DNA of 64,000 bases, taken from assembly GCF_039614725.1 (NCBI RefSeq), contig NZ_CP154859.1:2976001-3040000 (forward strand). The letters are read 5' to 3'. The translations under genes and the position numbers were made by a program. Positions 9,039-17,127 of this stretch are shown here, in pieces. How positions within the stretch are numbered: the first letter of the stretch is position 1; each line of letters opens with the position of its first letter. Source of the stretch: Thauera sp. JM12B12 (GTDB lineage: Bacteria; Pseudomonadota; Gammaproteobacteria; Burkholderiales; Rhodocyclaceae). The notes beneath the pieces were generated by a model. The model was not told where the DNA came from and did no database searches. It saw nothing but the letters and a program-made list of their open reading frames with translations.

Positions 9039-9791
9039 TCAAGTCTTGACCGACTCCGCCTGCTGCGCCTGCATGAAGCGCAGCACAGCCTCCTCGCGGG
9101 CGGCGAGGCTACGCTCCATCTCGGCCGCGCTGACCAGGAAAACACGGCGCGGCGGCTTTACAGCCTCGTTGACGGGCCCCACCGGCACGAACGGAAAGCC
9201 GAGGGCGATGAGCATGCGGCTGAAGTGGCTGTCCATCGCGGCCACGCAGTAGCCGACACCGATCGCCTTGCAAAGCTGATAGATCTCCCGGTAGAGGCCC
9301 AGGACGAGCTCAGGCTGGTGCCGGCGCAGCCCTTCGGGGCGCATGGACATCTCACTGCCGGGGTCGCCCTGGATGGGCTTGCCCTGGTCGGAGTGGCGCC
9401 GCCGAAAATGCTGCGCGATCGCCATACGCGAAATCTCGCCGATACGATCGTCCGTCGCATCGGGATAAGGCAGCGGATCGTCGATGACGTAGCGCGGGGT
9501 CACGTTGAGCCCTTGCTCATTGGGCAGAATCACACGTACGAAACCCGCCACCGAATCGTCGGGCTTGTAGAAGGCGACGAAATGCCGGCTGCACGCGTCG
9601 TAGCTGTCGGTTTCGATCGGCCGGCCGTTGCTGGAGCATGAATCGGTGGGCTCGACACGCCCCAGTTCGGCACAAAAAACCTCGTAGCGCGCCTCCAGAT
9701 AGCGCTCGTAGGCGGGCGAACCCGGCTTCACTTCCTCGACTCGAAAATAAGTGGTTTCCATGTCCCATCCCAAACCAAGCGTGTTACTCAT
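9039..9791 (-). CDS. exosortase-associated LuxI-like acyltransferase, paralogue 2
   Basis: A 250-residue member of the same acyltransferase family as its neighbours at 8.1 and 10.9 kb. Conserved elements are ARYEVFCAEL, ETDSYD, the AGFVRVILP strand, IGEISRMA and VLGLYREIYQL, matching the LuxI residues Arg24, Phe28, Asp45, Asp48, Arg70, Glu101 and Arg104 by position. Its ATG overlaps the stop codon of the upstream methyltransferase (ATGA), so the two are probably translated together. It diverges strongly from paralogue 1 outside the motifs, which argues against a recent duplication. The acyl donor and acceptor are unknown. Confidence 0.88.
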   Translation of the reverse strand: MSNTLGLGWDMETTYFRVEEVKPGSPAYERYLEARYEVFCAELGRVEPTDSCSSNGRPIETDSYDACSRHFVAFYKPDDSVAGFVRVILPNEQGLNVTPRYVIDDPLPYPDATDDRIGEISRMAIAQHFRRRHSDQGKPIQGDPGSEMSMRPEGLRRHQPELVLGLYREIYQLCKAIGVGYCVAAMDSHFSRMLIALGFPFVPVGPVNEAVKPPRRVFLVSAAEMERSLAAREEAVLRFMQAQQAESVKT

Positions 9792-10582
9792 GCCTTCTCA
9801 CCGGATACGATGAAGACGCCTGCGGCCACCATCAGCCGCCCTGACGCCACCTTGTCGGCGAGCTCCTCGTAAAGCGCACGAACGTCCACCGCACCGCCGA
9901 GCAGCGAGGCCTTGTAGCCGAGCAGGATATTGAACAACACCTGAAAAGGCAGCTCGCTGCTGGTGAGCGCCAGGACACGGCTTTTGGCATTGACGAACCC
10001 TGCCTCGGTCAACAGGGCCTGCAGCTTGCGGCCGATGAAGCGGTCTCCGCCCTGTGCGGCCTGGACCGTCTGCGCATCGTGCAGCAAGTCGCTCACCCGC
10101 TGCTCTGCGGGATGGAAGATCACCAGCCCATCGTCGGAATCGACTGCGCAGAAGCGCCCGCCGCTACGCGTGACGCGATGGACTTCCCGCACCACGTCGA
10201 GTGACTGCGGAATGTGCTGCAGGACGAAGCGCGCATAAGAAAAATCGACCTGTGCGTCGTCGAGCGGCAAGGCATTACCGAAGGCCTGGTGAACGAACAG
10301 CCCTCGCGCAGGCCGGTTTCGGACGTTGGTCTCTATTTGTGCAGACAGGGTCGGGCTGGGTTCGACGGCATGCAGGCTACCCTCCGGCGCAAGCTCGGCG
10401 AGGAGGTCGGACACGAAGCCCGGGCCACTGCCAACCTCGAGCACGTCGTGATCGGGCGCAAGCCCTGCGGCTCGCAAGATGCCTGCCTCCATGCCGCGAA
10501 TGGCCTGCGATTGCTGATAGAGACGCTCGGTCTGAAACGACGCGTCGCCCAAGCTTTCGAAATTGTACGAGCCAGTAGTCAT
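9788..10582 (-). CDS. class I SAM-dependent methyltransferase
   Basis: A 264-residue methyltransferase of the UbiE/Methyltransf_11 type. SAM motif I is LEVGSGPG (about residues 48-55), followed by the acidic HAVEPSP turn, the DFSYARFVLQHI motif IV region and GGRFCAVDSD. The substrate cannot be told from sequence. The ATG at 10582 starts just before the conserved core; a longer open frame upstream lacks a good start. Overlap with acyltransferase paralogue 2 suggests it acts on the same pathway, for example methylating an acylated product or its precursor. That link is inference from the gene order. Confidence 0.85.
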   Translation of the reverse strand: MTTGSYNFESLGDASFQTERLYQQSQAIRGMEAGILRAAGLAPDHDVLEVGSGPGFVSDLLAELAPEGSLHAVEPSPTLSAQIETNVRNRPARGLFVHQAFGNALPLDDAQVDFSYARFVLQHIPQSLDVVREVHRVTRSGGRFCAVDSDDGLVIFHPAEQRVSDLLHDAQTVQAAQGGDRFIGRKLQALLTEAGFVNAKSRVLALTSSELPFQVLFNILLGYKASLLGGAVDVRALYEELADKVASGRLMVAAGVFIVSGEKA

Positions 10583-10592
10583 GACTTGAGGA

Positions 10593-10820
10593 TCACTCGA
10601 TCGATTGTGCCGACGGCGGCACGTCGTCCACGTCCAAGTGCGCGATGCACCAAAAGGCAAGGCCGTAGATGGCAAGGTTTACGGAGGGCGGCGGGGAGAC
10701 TTGAATCAACATGTGAATCACGTTCTGAGGTTGCCGCAGCATAATGACAATGCCAACACCCAAAACGATTGAGGGCTCTTGAGGGCTCGCGCAAAGGGAG
10801 GCTGAGTGACTCGTCAGCAC
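10593..10820 (-). CDS. possible small membrane protein, hypothetical
   Basis: A 75-codon frame ending ten bases before the methyltransferase. It encodes two hydrophobic stretches (IVLGVGIVIML and NLAIYGLAFWCIAHL) joined by a short polar loop, with an acidic C-terminus. It could be a small two-helix membrane protein cotranscribed with the methyltransferase, or the decayed end of a larger membrane protein. The ATG has no clear ribosome site and internal starts are possible. The divergent gap from 10583 to 10885 otherwise shows no gene. Confidence 0.3.
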   Translation of the reverse strand: MLTSHSASLCASPQEPSIVLGVGIVIMLRQPQNVIHMLIQVSPPPSVNLAIYGLAFWCIAHLDVDDVPPSAQSIE

Positions 10821-10830
10821 AACTTTTCAG

Positions 10831-10848
10831 TTGCACGGATCGGCCCAC
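10831..10848 (-). promoter_or_regulatory. candidate sigma-54 promoter for the methyltransferase/acyltransferase genes
   Basis: Read on the minus strand this is TGG-GCCGATCCG-TGCAA: GG and GC are ten bases apart and the flanking TGG and TGCA fit the consensus, but the middle CAC does not. Transcription would start near 10821. It is a weaker match than the site before the PEP-CTERM gene. Confidence 0.3.
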
Positions 10849-10885
10849 CTCAGTCACCAGCCACGCATCAGCATGGAATCCAAAT

Positions 10886-11674
10886 ATGCTCCCGACCGGC
10901 AACGTCAATCTAGTCAATGGTTTCAGGAAATACTTCCGCATCAGCGCAGCAGTAACTCCAATTCAGAGGGACATCGTCTTCAATATACGCCACCAAGTGT
11001 ACTGCGAGGACTTGAAATTCGAGCCCGAGCGGACCGACCGCCGAGAAGTCGACGCCCACGACAGCAACAGCTTGCACTGCTTGCTACAGTCAGCAGATCA
11101 AACTGCGCAGCCAGTTGGCTGCACTCGCCTGGTCTTCGCCCGCCCCGACGCTCCGGATTACTTGCTTCCGTTCGAGATCACCTGTGCCCATACGCTGGAT
11201 CGCAACGTGATCGACCCCGCACGCTTGGATCGTCACCGGATCGGCGAAGTGTCACGCCTCGCCGTAGTGGCTGCCTATCGGCGGAGGCGGGGCGAAGCAC
11301 GGCAGGTCTTCGGCCTCGACCATGGCGACTACGGCGCCATCGACCAACCCCGCTTTCCCTATGTCCCAATCAGCCTTTACCTCGGCGCGGTCGCATTGGC
11401 TGCCCACAATGGAATCGACACACTCTTCGTACTGACCGAACCTCGGCTAGCGGTACATTTCGCGCGACTCGGGGTCAAGATTCGGCAGATCGGCGGCCCC
11501 GTGATGCACCGCGGGGCACGGATCCCCTCGATGCTCAAGGTTCCGGAGATCATCTCCGACTTGAAGCCATCTCTGAGGCCACTATGGGAACACATTCATG
11601 CAGAGATGGCGCTCGGCGTGCTCACCGGCCCGAAGAGACCAGTGGCTCCTGAGCTTCCACGCTCGGAGCAATAG
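10886..11674 (+). CDS. exosortase-associated LuxI-like acyltransferase, paralogue 3
   Basis: A 262-residue third member of the acyltransferase family, divergent in orientation from the other two. Motifs: RHQVYCEDL (Tyr instead of Phe at the second position), EVDAHDSNS, VGCTRLVFA, IGEVSRLAVV, then SLYLGAVALAA in place of the LYREI helix and a C-terminal segment SMLKVPEIISDLKPSLRPLWEHI not shared with the others. The start chosen is the ATG at 10886 because conservation begins close after it (GGAA eight bases upstream); the open frame extends to 10769 without recognisable sequence. A bidirectional terminator follows. Confidence 0.85.
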   Translation: MLPTGNVNLVNGFRKYFRISAAVTPIQRDIVFNIRHQVYCEDLKFEPERTDRREVDAHDSNSLHCLLQSADQTAQPVGCTRLVFARPDAPDYLLPFEITCAHTLDRNVIDPARLDRHRIGEVSRLAVVAAYRRRRGEARQVFGLDHGDYGAIDQPRFPYVPISLYLGAVALAAHNGIDTLFVLTEPRLAVHFARLGVKIRQIGGPVMHRGARIPSMLKVPEIISDLKPSLRPLWEHIHAEMALGVLTGPKRPVAPELPRSEQ

Positions 11675-11681
11675 ACGCAAT

Positions 11682-11706
11682 AACGGGGCCACGCGGGCCC
11701 CGTTTC
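11682..11706. terminator. bidirectional terminator between acyltransferase 3 and prpE
   Basis: ACGGGGCC-ACGC-GGGCCCCGT forms a strong hairpin followed by TTTCT on the plus strand, and by AT-rich sequence on the minus strand. It sits in the 50-base gap between two convergent genes. Confidence 0.8.
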
Positions 11707-11724
11707 TGAAGCTGACACCCGGCC

Positions 11725-13617
11725 TCAGCCCTTCAGCGCCTCCTTGATCTGCTCCAGCGTGCTCGGATCGTCGATCGTCGTCAGATCCCCCGCGTCACGC
11801 CCTTCGGCCAGCGCCTGGATCGAGCGCCGCAGCATCTTGCCCGAACGCGTCTTCGGCAGGCCGCCGATGAAGTGCACGCGCGCCGGACGCGCGATCGCGC
11901 CGAGGCTCTCGTCCACCTTCTTCATCACCTCCTTCTCGAGCGCGGCGCGCTTCTCGGCGGTGTCGACGTCGGCGGCGTTCTTGACCACCGCGAAGGCCAT
12001 CGGCATCTGGCCCTTGAGCTCGTCATGCACGCCCACCACCGCCACCTCGGCGATCGCCGGATGCGTCTGCACCGCCTCCTCGATCTCGCGCGTGCCCAGG
12101 CGGTGGCCGGCGACGTTGATGACGTCGTCCATGCGGCCGAGGATGGTGTGGTAGCCCTTGTCGTCCTTGATGCCCCAGTCGGACGAGGAATACACCACCG
12201 GATCCTTGAACAGGCTGAAGTAGGTGCTGACGAAGCGTTCGTCCTGACCCCAGACGGTCGACAGGCAGCCCGGCGGCAGCGGCGGGACGATGCCGACGAT
12301 GCCCTTCTCGTTGGCGCCGCACTCGGTGCCGTCCTCGCGGAAGATGCGCAGGTCGTAGCCATAGACCGGGAAGGCGGGCGAGCCGAGCTTGATCGGGCTG
12401 TCCTCGACGCCGCGGCAGATGGCGAGCATCGGCCAGCCGGTTTCGGTCTGCCAGTAGTTGTCGATGACCGGGATGCCGAGCTCTTCCATGATCCACTGGT
12501 GGCTGGTTTCGTCCAGCGGCTCGCCGGCCAGGAACAGGTGCTTGAGCGAGGACAGGTCGTACTTCTTGAGGAAGGCCGGATCCTGCTTCTTCAACACGCG
12601 CACCGCGGTGGGCGCGGAGAACATCACGCTGACCTTGTACTTCTCGACGATCTGCCACCAGATGCCGGCGTCCGGGCGCAGCGGCGTGCCTTCGTACATG
12701 ATCGTGGCCATGCCGGCGAGCAGCGGGCCGTAGATGATGTAGCTGTGGCCCACGACCCAGCCGATGTCCGAGGTCGAGAACATGGTCTCGCCCGGCTCTC
12801 CGGTGAAGATGTGCTTCATCGACGCGGCCAGCGCCACCGTGTAGCCGCCGGTGTCGCGCTGCACGCCCTTGGGCTTGCCGGTGGTGCCAGAGGTGTAGAG
12901 GATGTAGCTCGGCTCGGAGGATTCCAGCCACGTCACCGGCACCTGGGCGTCCATGTGCTTGGCGCGCAGCTCGCCGTAATCGACGTCGCGCCCGTCGACC
13001 TTGGGGAAACCCTTGTCCAGGCCGCGGTCGATGATCAGCACCTTGGCGGGCGGGAACTCGGCGAGCTTGCAGGCTTCATCCACCAGATGCTTGTAGGGCA
13101 CCGGCTTGCCGTTGCGCATGCCGGCGTCCGAGCTGACCATCAGCACCGGCTTGGCGTCGTCGATGCGGGTGGCGAGCGAGCCGGCCGCGAAGCCGCCGAA
13201 CACCACTGAGTGGATGGCGCCGATGCGCGCGCAGGCCAGCATCGCGAACGCCGCCTCGGCGATCATCGGCATGTAGATCAGCACGCGGTCGCCGCGCTTG
13301 ACGCCGAGCTCCTGGTAGATCGCCGCCATGCGCTCGACCTCGCGCTGCAGCTCGGCGAAGGAGTAGACCTTCTCCTCGTTGGTCTCGGTCGAGATGTACA
13401 CCAGCGCGCGGTCGTTCGGGCGCGCGGCGGCGTGGCGATCGACGGCGTTGAAGCACAGGTTGGTCTCGCCGCCCTTGAACCACTTGACGAACGGCGGCTT
13501 GGAAAAGTCGCAGATCTGCTCTGCGGGCTTGTTCCAATGCACGAGCTGGGCCTGTTCGGCCCAGAACCCGTCACGGTCTTCGATGGAACGGCGGTGGAAC
13601 TGTTGGTAATCGCTCAT
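11725..13617 (-). CDS. prpE: propionate--CoA ligase (PrpE)
   Basis: A 630-residue AMP-forming acyl-CoA ligase that activates propionate (and usually acetate) in the cytoplasm. It follows E. coli PrpE closely along its length: SSEPSYILYTSGTTGKPKG (AMP-binding loop), DNYWQTETGWP, the ILGRMDDVINVAGHRLGTREIEEAV hinge, and the PKTRSGKMLRR motif whose Lys is the usual site of regulatory acetylation. The start at 13617 has AGAGGAAG just upstream; the longer frame to 13677 is not conserved. No 2-methylcitrate cycle genes are adjacent, so propionate may be routed elsewhere. An acrylyl-CoA-reductase-like gene lies two genes upstream. Confidence 0.93.
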   Translation of the reverse strand: MSDYQQFHRRSIEDRDGFWAEQAQLVHWNKPAEQICDFSKPPFVKWFKGGETNLCFNAVDRHAAARPNDRALVYISTETNEEKVYSFAELQREVERMAAIYQELGVKRGDRVLIYMPMIAEAAFAMLACARIGAIHSVVFGGFAAGSLATRIDDAKPVLMVSSDAGMRNGKPVPYKHLVDEACKLAEFPPAKVLIIDRGLDKGFPKVDGRDVDYGELRAKHMDAQVPVTWLESSEPSYILYTSGTTGKPKGVQRDTGGYTVALAASMKHIFTGEPGETMFSTSDIGWVVGHSYIIYGPLLAGMATIMYEGTPLRPDAGIWWQIVEKYKVSVMFSAPTAVRVLKKQDPAFLKKYDLSSLKHLFLAGEPLDETSHQWIMEELGIPVIDNYWQTETGWPMLAICRGVEDSPIKLGSPAFPVYGYDLRIFREDGTECGANEKGIVGIVPPLPPGCLSTVWGQDERFVSTYFSLFKDPVVYSSSDWGIKDDKGYHTILGRMDDVINVAGHRLGTREIEEAVQTHPAIAEVAVVGVHDELKGQMPMAFAVVKNAADVDTAEKRAALEKEVMKKVDESLGAIARPARVHFIGGLPKTRSGKMLRRSIQALAEGRDAGDLTTIDDPSTLEQIKEALKG

Positions 13618-13713
13618 TGCTTCCTCTCTCCCTTCGATGATCCCTGGTCCTGGATGGCACGCCCTCCGCCTCGCCACGCCGGGACAGCGCGACGATCGCG
13701 GCAGCGCACCGAT

Positions 13714-14901
13714 TCAGACGGAGGTCCGGGTGGCCTCCCCGTCGTCGTGGTCGTCCCCGCCCTTATCCTGGATCGCCTGTAGTCTGGCGAGCGGTAGTCC
13801 GACCTGGTACTGCGATTCTATCAATTCGAGCAGCGGCATCAGCGCCGCGATCACGCCCGGCAGCTGGCGTGCAACCTCGTCACGCGCGCCGGCGCGCACC
13901 TGGCGCAGCACGGCGTCGAGCCCGGGCTGGCGGGCGAGTTCGCGCTCGATCTCGGCCGCATCGACCTCACCGGCCGCACCGAGCACCCGATTGCCCCCTG
14001 CTGCGCTCGCATGTGCCGCGCGCTCGGCAGCGAGCGCGAGCAGCTCGCTCACCGCCTGACGCCCGTCGGCCACGGCGTTGGCGACGCCGATGCTGAGGGT
14101 GACGCGGATGCGCTCGTCGCGATACGCCATCACCAGCTTTTCGACGCTGCTGCGCACGCGCAGCGCGAAGGCGCAGCTCGACACGCGGTCGATGCCCGGC
14201 GACAGCAGCGCGAACTGCGCGGTGGCATGCTGCGACAGCGTGTCCTCGGCGCGGATGCGGCCGGTGATCAGCTTGCCGAGCTTGCGCAGGACCAGTTGCG
14301 CGACGTGGTCGCCATAGCGGCCGACGAGCTCGTCGTACTGGTCGACCCCGATCACCATCGCACCGATGTCGGACTGCCGGCGGCGCGCCTCGGCCACCGC
14401 CTGGGTGCCGCGGTGCTCGAGGTAGGCCGGGGTGACGAGGCCGGAGTCGGGGTCCACCGCGCTCTGCTGCGCGAGCGCCGCCCGGCTGCGCTCGAGCTCG
14501 CTCTGCGTCTTCGCCAGGCGCACCAGTGAGCTCAGCGTGGCGAGCAGCTCGACGCTGCCCGAGCCCTTGGGGATGAAGCCGTTCGCGCCGAGCGCCAGCG
14601 CGCGCTCGCGCGCGGATTCGTCCTCGTCGCCGGAGATGATCACCACCGGCAGCTCGCGCACGCGCGAGACCTTCGAGGCGCGGATGCGCTCGAGCAGCCC
14701 GTAGCCGTCGAGCCGCGGCATGCCGATGTCGGTGAGGACCAGCTCGATGCCCGGATCGACCAGCAAGGCCTCCCAGCCCGCCTCGCCGTCCGGCTCCTCG
14801 CGCACCTCGAAGCGGCCGCGGATGTGCTTGACGATCGACGCGCGCACCATGCGCGAGTCGTCGACCACGAGGATGCGGGGGAGCTTGCCGTCGTCGCTCA
14901 T
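13714..14901 (-). CDS. receiver domain fused to degenerate GGDEF domain
   Basis: A 395-residue response regulator. An N-terminal receiver domain (about 8-125) has the acidic pair DD at 14-15, the phosphoacceptor D58 in LTDIGMP and a K near 110. It is followed by a GGDEF-fold domain (about 165-300) in which the active-site motif is replaced: HATAQFALLSPG stands where RYGGDEFALLLP is expected. Diguanylate cyclase activity is therefore unlikely; the domain may bind nucleotide or dimerise. A C-terminal helical tail of about 70 residues has no recognised domain. No partner kinase is adjacent. The output is unknown. Confidence 0.85.
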   Translation of the reverse strand: MSDDGKLPRILVVDDSRMVRASIVKHIRGRFEVREEPDGEAGWEALLVDPGIELVLTDIGMPRLDGYGLLERIRASKVSRVRELPVVIISGDEDESARERALALGANGFIPKGSGSVELLATLSSLVRLAKTQSELERSRAALAQQSAVDPDSGLVTPAYLEHRGTQAVAEARRRQSDIGAMVIGVDQYDELVGRYGDHVAQLVLRKLGKLITGRIRAEDTLSQHATAQFALLSPGIDRVSSCAFALRVRSSVEKLVMAYRDERIRVTLSIGVANAVADGRQAVSELLALAAERAAHASAAGGNRVLGAAGEVDAAEIERELARQPGLDAVLRQVRAGARDEVARQLPGVIAALMPLLELIESQYQVGLPLARLQAIQDKGGDDHDDGEATRTSV

Positions 14902-14944
14902 CGCCCTATCCCCCGTACCGTTTTCCTGCGGTCCCCGGCCCGTC

Positions 14945-15940
14945 TCAGGCGCCGATGCGTACGACGGTGCGGCCCTTGACGCGGCCGTGGATGAAGTCGT
15001 CGAAGGCCCCCGGCAGCGCGTCGAAATCGATCGTGCGCGTGATCGCGGCGAGGTGGCGCGGCTTGAGGTCCGTGGCCAGGCGATCCCACACGCGCTGGCG
15101 GGTCGGGAAGCCCATGTAGCCCGAATCCACCCCGAGCAGGCTCACGCCGCGCAGGATGAAGGGGAACACCGTGGTGTCGATGTTGAAGCTCGCCGCGTTG
15201 CCGATGCTCGCCACCGTGCCGGCCTGCTTCATGGTCGCCAGCACCCAGTGCAGGATCTGGCCGCCGACGTTGTCGACCGCGCCGGCCCATTTCGCAGCCT
15301 CGAGCGGGCGCACCTTGTCGAAGTCGATCGTCGAGCGCAGCAGGATCTCGGCGGCGCCGAGCATCTTCAGGTAGTCGGCCTCGGTTTCCTTGCCGGTGAG
15401 CGCGACCACGTGGTAGCCGAGCTGCGACAGCATGTCGATCGCCAGCGCGCCCACGCCGCCGGTGGCGCCGGTGACGATCACCGGGCCGTTGGTGGGCGCC
15501 AGGCCGTTGTCTTCCATGCGCACGATCCCGAGCGCCGCGGTGAAGCCCGCGGTGCCGAGCGCCATCGCCTCGAACAGATCCAGCCCGGCCGGCAGCGGCA
15601 CCACCCAGCCCGCCGGCACGCGTGCGTACTCGGCATAGCCGCCGTGGTGGGCCACGCCGATGTCGAAGCTGGTGGCGATGACCTTGTCGCCCGCCTTGAA
15701 GCGCACATCGGCGCTGTCGACCACTTCGCCACACAGGTCGATGCCGCCCACGCAGGGAAAGCGGCGGATGATCTTGCCCGCGCCGGTGGCGGCAAGCGCA
15801 TCCTTGTAGTTGATGCTCGAGTAGTGCACCCGGATCGTGACTTCGCCGGCATCGAGCTGCTCGGCGGTGAGCGTGCCCATGCGGCTCACCACCTTGCGGT
15901 TCTCGTCCTGGTCGATCAAGAAAGCCTTGAAAGGATTCAT
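14945..15940 (-). CDS. acuI: MDR-family NADPH oxidoreductase, YhdH/AcuI (acrylyl-CoA reductase) type
   Basis: A 331-residue zinc-free medium-chain reductase. The family reduces acrylyl-CoA to propionyl-CoA using NADPH. Seen here are the SSINYKDALAATG catalytic-domain motif, GIDLCGEV, the Rossmann loop VTGATGGVGALAIDML and the C-terminal GRTVVRIGA. The length fits YhdH/AcuI (about 325). It is on the same strand as prpE with one gene between, consistent with handling three-carbon acyl-CoA, though the clustering is loose. A quinone oxidoreductase of broad specificity cannot be excluded. Confidence 0.8.
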   Translation of the reverse strand: MNPFKAFLIDQDENRKVVSRMGTLTAEQLDAGEVTIRVHYSSINYKDALAATGAGKIIRRFPCVGGIDLCGEVVDSADVRFKAGDKVIATSFDIGVAHHGGYAEYARVPAGWVVPLPAGLDLFEAMALGTAGFTAALGIVRMEDNGLAPTNGPVIVTGATGGVGALAIDMLSQLGYHVVALTGKETEADYLKMLGAAEILLRSTIDFDKVRPLEAAKWAGAVDNVGGQILHWVLATMKQAGTVASIGNAASFNIDTTVFPFILRGVSLLGVDSGYMGFPTRQRVWDRLATDLKPRHLAAITRTIDFDALPGAFDDFIHGRVKGRTVVRIGA

Positions 15941-16106
15941 TCCCGAGTCTCCTGTCGAACGCCCGGGCCGCCCCGCGCGTGTCGTGATCCATAATTATAG
16001 CCGCAACCGACGCTGGCCCGGGCAGCAGCTTTCGAGAGACGAAAGCCGCTCAAGTCGCGGGGCCCCGGCGCCGTTAAACTGCTGGACCTCCTGAGCGACA
16101 CCACGC

Positions 16107-16976
16107 ATGCCCCTGCTCGAACATCCCCTGCCCTCGGTACAGGCCTACGTCGAGGCCTTCTCGAACGCCGACCTGCCGGTGCTGCGCCACACGGTGCGTG
16201 CATTCGCTGCCCTGCGCGAGAGCGGCGAGAACGTCGGTGCCCGCCATCTCGCCGGCATCGTGCTCGCCGATCCGCTGATGACGATGCGCCTGCTCACCCA
16301 CCTCGAGCGCCATCGCCGCCAGTCGCAGAACCACGACATCACGACCATCGAGCGCGCGGTGATGATGATGGGCGTGGAGCCCTTCTTCGCCGCCTTCTCC
16401 GACCTGCCCACGGTGGAGGACGCGCTTGCCGCCCAGCCGCGCGCGCTCATCGGCGTGCTCAAGGTGATCACGCGCGCGCGCCGCGCGGCCGACTATGCGC
16501 GCGACTTCGCGGTCATCCGCCGCGACCTCGACGTGCAGGAAATCGTCGTCGCCACCCTCCTGCACGAGGCCACCGAGATCGTGTGCTGGATCCATGCGCC
16601 GGGCCTCACCCTGCAGGTCCATGAGCATCAGAGGCGGGCGCCCGGCCTGCGCAGCGCCACGGCCCAGCGCGCAGTGTTCGGCGTGAGCGCAGCGGAGCTC
16701 CAGCTTGCGCTGATCCGCGCCTGGCACCTGCCCGAGCTGCTGGTGACGCTGCTCGACGACAGCCAGCAGGACAATCCGCGCGTGCGCACCATCCAGCTCG
16801 CCGCCGACTTCGCCCGCCACCTCGGCAACGGCTGGGGCGACGCCGCCCTGCCCGACGACATCGCCGCCCTCGAGGGCCTGCTGCACATGGCGCGCGAGCC
16901 GCTGCTGCACCGCCTCGGCGTGCCCGAGGACATGCGCGCCCGCTTCCTGCCCCCCGCCCCGCCACCCGCCGCCTGA
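16107..16976 (+). CDS. HDOD-domain protein
   Basis: A 289-residue cytoplasmic protein made of an HDOD domain, an HD-like helical fold that lacks metal-binding residues and is usually found in signalling proteins. Recognisable features are the ADPLMTMRLLTHLER helix, TTIERAVMMMGVEPFF and the later LHEATEIV and AWHLPELLVTLL segments. No output or receiver domain is attached. It is a single gene divergent from the AcuI-like gene. Its signal and partners are unknown. Confidence 0.82.
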   Translation: MPLLEHPLPSVQAYVEAFSNADLPVLRHTVRAFAALRESGENVGARHLAGIVLADPLMTMRLLTHLERHRRQSQNHDITTIERAVMMMGVEPFFAAFSDLPTVEDALAAQPRALIGVLKVITRARRAADYARDFAVIRRDLDVQEIVVATLLHEATEIVCWIHAPGLTLQVHEHQRRAPGLRSATAQRAVFGVSAAELQLALIRAWHLPELLVTLLDDSQQDNPRVRTIQLAADFARHLGNGWGDAALPDDIAALEGLLHMAREPLLHRLGVPEDMRARFLPPAPPPAA

Positions 16977-17001
16977 AGGCGCAGCGCAGGCGCAGAGGCG
17001 C

Positions 17002-17127
17002 TCAGCCGCACATCAGCAGCAGATTGCCGAAGTCCAGAAGCAAGGCCGGATGCTGATAGGCGGCGAAGATCAGCCCGAGCACCGCCGCCGCGAGCACGAT
17101 CAGGGCCAGGCGCATCCAGCCACGCAT
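17002..17127 (-). CDS. small single-helix membrane protein, hypothetical
   Basis: A 41-codon frame whose ATG shares its first base with the stop of the MFS permease gene (TGATG), the usual mark of translational coupling. It encodes one hydrophobic helix (LALIVLAAAVLGLIFAAY) after a basic start. The length and position suggest a small accessory protein of the permease, but no family is recognised. The GC-rich code makes chance frames common, so confidence is moderate. Confidence 0.5.
   Translation of the reverse strand: MRGWMRLALIVLAAAVLGLIFAAYQHPALLLDFGNLLLMCG

Noticed and set aside
10784..10806. GG-N10-GC within a direct repeat of TTGAGGGCTC upstream of acyltransferase 3
   Set aside because: Spacing fits but the bases around both elements do not; the match comes from the repeat.
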